Source of the DNA: an uncultured Lachnospiraceae bacterium
Lineage (GTDB): Bacteria > Bacillota > Clostridia > Lachnospirales > Lachnospiraceae
Direction: 5' to 3'
DNA: 53,715 bases
NCBI GenBank assembly: GCA_937965795.1
Contig: CALCMD010000093.1
Span: 1 to 53,715 of the forward strand
In this document: piece by piece, positions 50,543 to 53,715 of the stretch
Position numbering within the stretch: the first letter of the stretch is position 1
Layout: each line of letters opens with the position of its first letter
Program-made: the position numbers and the translations under genes
Notes under the pieces: generated by a model
What the model saw: the letters and a program-made list of their open reading frames with translations, nothing else
Databases searched by the model: none
Told to the model about the DNA's origin: nothing

Positions 50543-52108
50543 CTATTGTACGACTCCTAACCTTCCTCCGCCGGTGATATCCACATCGCCGCCATTTCCT
50601 GTTCCGCTTCCAGTTTCTTCCCCGGATGGTTCCTGGCCTCCTGTACCTTCTCCTTCCGGCTGCTGTCCTTCACCCTGCGTATCTCCGGATTGCTCTCCGC
50701 CGTTTGGATTTCCTGTCGTGCTTCCTGTCATGTACGGCTGTACCTCCGCAGACCTTGCCGGATATTTCTGAATCAGTTCCTGGAAGGCAGTATTCGCATT
50801 CGCCGTATCCCCGGACTGATAGTAAGAATGGCCCAGATACAAAAGAGCCCACTCGTCACCCGGTTTTGCTTCCAGCGCCTTTTTATACTGTGTGATGGCT
50901 TCCTCATAATTTCTGTTCGTATACGCCGTATTTGCAGCGTTTACCGCATCATTATATACATAATCGCTAATGGCCTCCATCATATGGTCATAAAGATCTT
51001 TCGCCGCTCCCGTCAGGCTTTTGGCGTCAATTTCACCAAGTGCATCCGCCGCCTGTGACTGGTTCGCCGGATTGGTGATATACAAATCTGCCGCCGCCAA
51101 AAGCTCCTCGTAGGAATCCGCCTTTTCATTGGCCTCCCGCATCGTCTGATTCGCTTCGTCGATCTTCTCCTGATAGCCTGCGATTTCCTCCTCCAGCCCC
51201 TGCACCTTGGACGCTTCGGAAGCCATCTTGGAATTTGCGTCTGTCACCTGTTTATTTGCCGAAGCATTGATGCTCTGCTTCGTTCCCGGCACCACCAGAA
51301 ACCAGACGATCGCCCCTCCCAGAATCAGACCGAGAAAAATATTAAGAAAGGTAGCCACCGCTGAACTGTCGCGAAACGTTGTGGGCTGGATAATCATTTC
51401 ATTTCCGCTCATATACGTCGTCGTTCCCGTCAGCTTGTTCACTTTTTCTTTTGCATATTTCTTCTTTCGTTTCTGATCCAGGCTGGTGCTGATCCCCGTC
51501 GCAGCTTCCACTTCCTGCAAATAGCGCAGCGTAGTAGTGTTCGTCGCGTCAATGTACGCCGCCTTTTTCAAAATCTTCCTTGCCTTCTCATATTCCTGAC
51601 GCTTCAGATAAAGAAGCGCCTGGAGATGATACGCCTTAATCAACTGCGGATTCTGGTTCAATACCTTTTTTAACTGGATGATCGCCATATCCTCATTGTC
51701 CTGCCGGCAGTATTGCAGCGCCTGATTGTACTTTCGAATCGTCTGGTTAATCACATCCAGCTTGTTTTTATTGGATTGCAGACTCTCTATGTAGCCGTCC
51801 GCCGCATTGCCCGGTACATTCATGTTTTTACTGATGACCCATTCGCTCAGTGCGGAAACGACTTCCCCTGTTTCATAATAGACCAGACCCAGCAGGTTTC
51901 TGGCATCTATATTTTCCTTATTAAATTTCAGACTCCTTTTCAGGCATACGATCGCCCCTGACAAATCCCGAACCATCGCTTTTTCCAGTCCCTGGTTATA
52001 AAGCAGGTTAGAAATCCGGACGATTCTTTTCTGCAACGTGATGTCCGCTCCGCACCCTGTACAGTAATCAATCTTTCCCAAAGGAGTCCCGCAAAAAATA
52101 CACTTCAT
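50543..52108 (-). CDS. Zinc-ribbon / TPR membrane protein
   Basis: A 521-residue protein. An N-terminal zinc ribbon (Cys3, Cys6, Cys16, Cys19) and a cytoplasmic TPR-type domain (about 30-205) precede one membrane helix (about 252-275), a coiled coil (285-335), an outer TPR repeat region (390-460) and a Gly/Glu-rich tail. TPR units on both sides of the membrane suggest a scaffold joining cytoplasmic and extracellular partners. AAGGGG lies before the ATG. It directly follows a 51-residue gene and folC. The function is unknown. Confidence 0.8.
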   Translation of the reverse strand: MKCIFCGTPLGKIDYCTGCGADITLQKRIVRISNLLYNQGLEKAMVRDLSGAIVCLKRSLKFNKENIDARNLLGLVYYETGEVVSALSEWVISKNMNVPGNAADGYIESLQSNKNKLDVINQTIRKYNQALQYCRQDNEDMAIIQLKKVLNQNPQLIKAYHLQALLYLKRQEYEKARKILKKAAYIDATNTTTLRYLQEVEAATGISTSLDQKRKKKYAKEKVNKLTGTTTYMSGNEMIIQPTTFRDSSAVATFLNIFLGLILGGAIVWFLVVPGTKQSINASANKQVTDANSKMASEASKVQGLEEEIAGYQEKIDEANQTMREANEKADSYEELLAAADLYITNPANQSQAADALGEIDAKSLTGAAKDLYDHMMEAISDYVYNDAVNAANTAYTNRNYEEAITQYKKALEAKPGDEWALLYLGHSYYQSGDTANANTAFQELIQKYPARSAEVQPYMTGSTTGNPNGGEQSGDTQGEGQQPEGEGTGGQEPSGEETGSGTGNGGDVDITGGGRLGVVQ

Positions 52109-52117
52109 ATTTTCCCC

Positions 52118-52273
52118 TTATTGAACATATTTACCCTTTTTCTTTTCGTCCATTATCAATTCTTTCAAAATATCCGTAACGTCTGTTAAGTCCCGGTTGT
52201 AAATCGCGTCCTCCGCCTCGTTTACATCCAGGCTCGGATGGAATTTCTTTAATTCCTCTTCATAATTAATCAT
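52118..52273 (-). CDS. Small acidic protein between folC and the TPR gene, 51 residues
   Basis: A 51-residue protein (MINYEEELKKFHPSLDVNEA onward, with a basic Lys-rich end). The ATG overlaps the last eight bases of folC and has GAGGAG upstream; the stop lies 9 bp before the TPR gene start. Tight coupling on both sides supports real translation. I recognise no family. It may be a partner of the TPR protein. Confidence 0.65.
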   Translation of the reverse strand: MINYEEELKKFHPSLDVNEAEDAIYNRDLTDVTDILKELIMDEKKKGKYVQ

Positions 52274-53561
52274 TGAATCTCTCCTCTTTCAGCAGATTTT
52301 TCAGCTCCCCTACCAGATACAGCGATCCTGCACAGAACAACATACCGTCCCCCTTTTCCTTCCATGCTTCCCGGAAAGCATCTGCGATCATGCGGACAGC
52401 TTTTACCGGAGTATTCGTATATCTGCGAAATACCTCTGCCAGTTCTTCTGCCGGAACGTTTCTGTCTCCTGCTATTTCTGTTACGACGATATGCGCAAGC
52501 TCCGTCTGTCTGCAAATCGTCGCTATCATTTTCTCATAGTCCTTCTCCATCACAGCGGAAAAAAGCAATGTCACACGGTATTTCTTCTGCATACGCTGCA
52601 CGGTCCGCACAAATTCCCGTACGCCATCCGCATTATGCGCCCCGTCAAGCACCACGCCCGGCATCACCGTTTCCATACGCCCCTGCCAGGTCGTCTCTCT
52701 GACCGCCTCCGTGCAAAGCCTGATGGGGATATCTTTGCAGATGACCTCCATCGCCATCAATGCCAGCGAACTGTTTATCACCTGATACCTCGCCAGATAC
52801 GGAACCGTGACTCTGGTATGTATATGATACCTGCTGGACAACGAAAAATCAATGCTTTTGTCCGTGTTCTCCAAAATTTCATACATTTCTTCCTGTAAGC
52901 CAAACGCCGGAGCGCCCAGTTCCCTGGCTCTGGCAAGAATGACCTTCTCAGCTTCCTTACAGCGTCCGTCATAGATCACAGGAACTCCAGGCTTGATAAT
53001 CCCGGCTTTCTCAAAGGCGATTTTTTCGATCGTGTCACCCAGAATCTCCGTGTGATCCAGGCTGATGGAAGTAATAATGGCCGCAATGGGCTTTTCTACC
53101 ATGTTCGTAGCATCCAGGCGACCGCCAAGCCCCGTTTCCAGCACCACATACTCTACGGCTTTCTCCTCAAAAAGCACCATCGCCATAGCAAACAGCAGCT
53201 CGAAATAGGTCGGATGGGCAAAGCCGTCTTTCTGCATTTCCTCTACCGCTCCCCGCACCTTTTCATAGGCCGCCAGAAATTCTTCGTCGCTGACCGGCTC
53301 ATTGTTGATCTGAAAACGCTCATTGATCTTTACCAGATGGGGAGAGGTGAAAAGGCCCGTCCTCTTTTTCGCCTTTACCAGCATCGTGGAAAGGAATGCG
53401 CACACCGAACCCTTTCCATTCGTGCCTGCCACATGGATGATTTTCATTTTCCGCTCCGGCCTTCCCAGGCGCTCCATCAGCTCTATGGTATTTTCCATTT
53501 TATTCTTCTTTGTAAATTTCGGAACACTTAAAATATATTCCACCGCTTCTGTATAATTCAT
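52266..53561 (-). CDS. folC: Folylpolyglutamate synthase / dihydrofolate synthase
   Basis: It adds glutamate to dihydropteroate or folates in the cytoplasm. About 431 residues of the Mur-ligase fold: ATP loop HVAGTNGKGSVCAFL, the SPHLVKINERFQI block, ETGLGGRLDATN, SLDHTEILGDT and VLDGAHNADG. The start at 53561 has GGTG; a GTG three codons upstream is possible. It begins a minus-strand run that continues through the 51-residue gene and the TPR gene. With folA and thyA at the other end of the window it represents folate metabolism, but the loci are far apart. Confidence 0.95.
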   Translation of the reverse strand: MNYTEAVEYILSVPKFTKKNKMENTIELMERLGRPERKMKIIHVAGTNGKGSVCAFLSTMLVKAKKRTGLFTSPHLVKINERFQINNEPVSDEEFLAAYEKVRGAVEEMQKDGFAHPTYFELLFAMAMVLFEEKAVEYVVLETGLGGRLDATNMVEKPIAAIITSISLDHTEILGDTIEKIAFEKAGIIKPGVPVIYDGRCKEAEKVILARARELGAPAFGLQEEMYEILENTDKSIDFSLSSRYHIHTRVTVPYLARYQVINSSLALMAMEVICKDIPIRLCTEAVRETTWQGRMETVMPGVVLDGAHNADGVREFVRTVQRMQKKYRVTLLFSAVMEKDYEKMIATICRQTELAHIVVTEIAGDRNVPAEELAEVFRRYTNTPVKAVRMIADAFREAWKEKGDGMLFCAGSLYLVGELKNLLKEERFND

Positions 53562-53570
53562 ATTATTCAC

Positions 53571-53715
53571 CGTCTGTTTTCTTATTTCCTGTTATTTGAC
53601 TTTTGACCCTGGCATTATTATCAAAAGATACCCTACGGATTGCTCCGCACTTCGTGCTTTCACAATCCTGCCCCAAATTCGGATATCGTGAGGCTTACGC
53701 CCCACTTTTATCCTC
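53571..53715. other. Window edge upstream of folC, no gene assigned
   Basis: No open frame with a start signal is visible. On the minus strand a GGTCAAA-AGTCAAA tandem precedes folC by about 40 bp, close to but not matching a CtsR operator, whose heptads are three bases apart. Confidence 0.3.

Noticed and set aside
53571..53715. CtsR heat-shock operator upstream of folC (GGTCAAA-AGTCAAA)
   Set aside because: The heptads are adjacent instead of three bases apart, and folC is not a typical CtsR target.

Overview
The window looks like the chromosome of a gut Firmicute of the Lachnospiraceae. It has a spoIIA-sigF-spoVA sporulation block, the Firmicute order tig-clpP-clpX-lon-engB, strong AGGAGG ribosome binding sites, and two very large secreted mucin-type glycosidases (GH110 and GH84) with lysine-rich LRR_5 tails. 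A relative of the [Ruminococcus] torques/gnavus group is my inference; no 16S gene is present. No tRNA, rRNA, CRISPR array or insertion sequence was recognised. No gene-free stretch exceeds 300 bases.

Layout. 0.2-4.1 kb (minus): an MBOAT O-acyltransferase and its DHHW partner, followed by thyA and folA. 4.2-8.5 kb: a divergent SGNH hydrolase plus a DUF4358 lipoprotein, an M50 metalloprotease and a MATE exporter. 8.6-13.1 kb (minus): a NUDIX hydrolase translationally coupled to a GH110 alpha-1,3-galactosidase. 13.2-18.4 kb (minus): a purine salvage operon of two adenine deaminase paralogues and an NCS2 permease, behind a structured leader. 18.6-32.9 kb: an ABC-transporter substrate-binding protein (SBP) gene split in two by a 13.2-kb segment. 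32.9-39.6 kb: an LRR surface protein, a small membrane protein and a GH84 beta-N-acetylglucosaminidase. 39.7-46.7 kb: a DUF362 ferredoxin-like protein, truA, a PdaB-type deacetylase and a heterodimeric ABC exporter with an attenuator-like leader. 46.9-53.6 kb (minus): spoVA, sigF, spoIIA, a zinc-ribbon/TPR membrane protein and folC.

Main observation. The SBP gene is cut inside its Phe-Gly-Ala codons (18845 and 32069). Joining the two sides restores an uninterrupted 337-residue lipoprotein in frame. The inner ends, joined to each other, form a typical large-serine-recombinase attP: near-perfect 12-bp inverted arms centred on a TT dinucleotide. A 465-residue large serine recombinase lies 8 bp from the right arm. 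The segment is therefore bounded by genuine attL and attR sites. Its cargo is unexpected: besides the recombinase, a DUF3781 protein and a 36-residue protein, it holds a TetR-controlled RND pump and the complete tig-clpP-clpX-lon-engB proteostasis and ribosome-assembly cluster. Either a mobile element carries a second set of these genes, or the core set has been captured between att sites and could be excised. Deciding needs the rest of the genome.

Other points: a second adenine deaminase with a metal-ligand position changed from His to Cys; a spoVA operon stopping after spoVAC, without spoVAD or spoVAE; two clear small genes (53 and 51 codons) overlapping their neighbours; and shared LRR_5 tails on both glycosidases.
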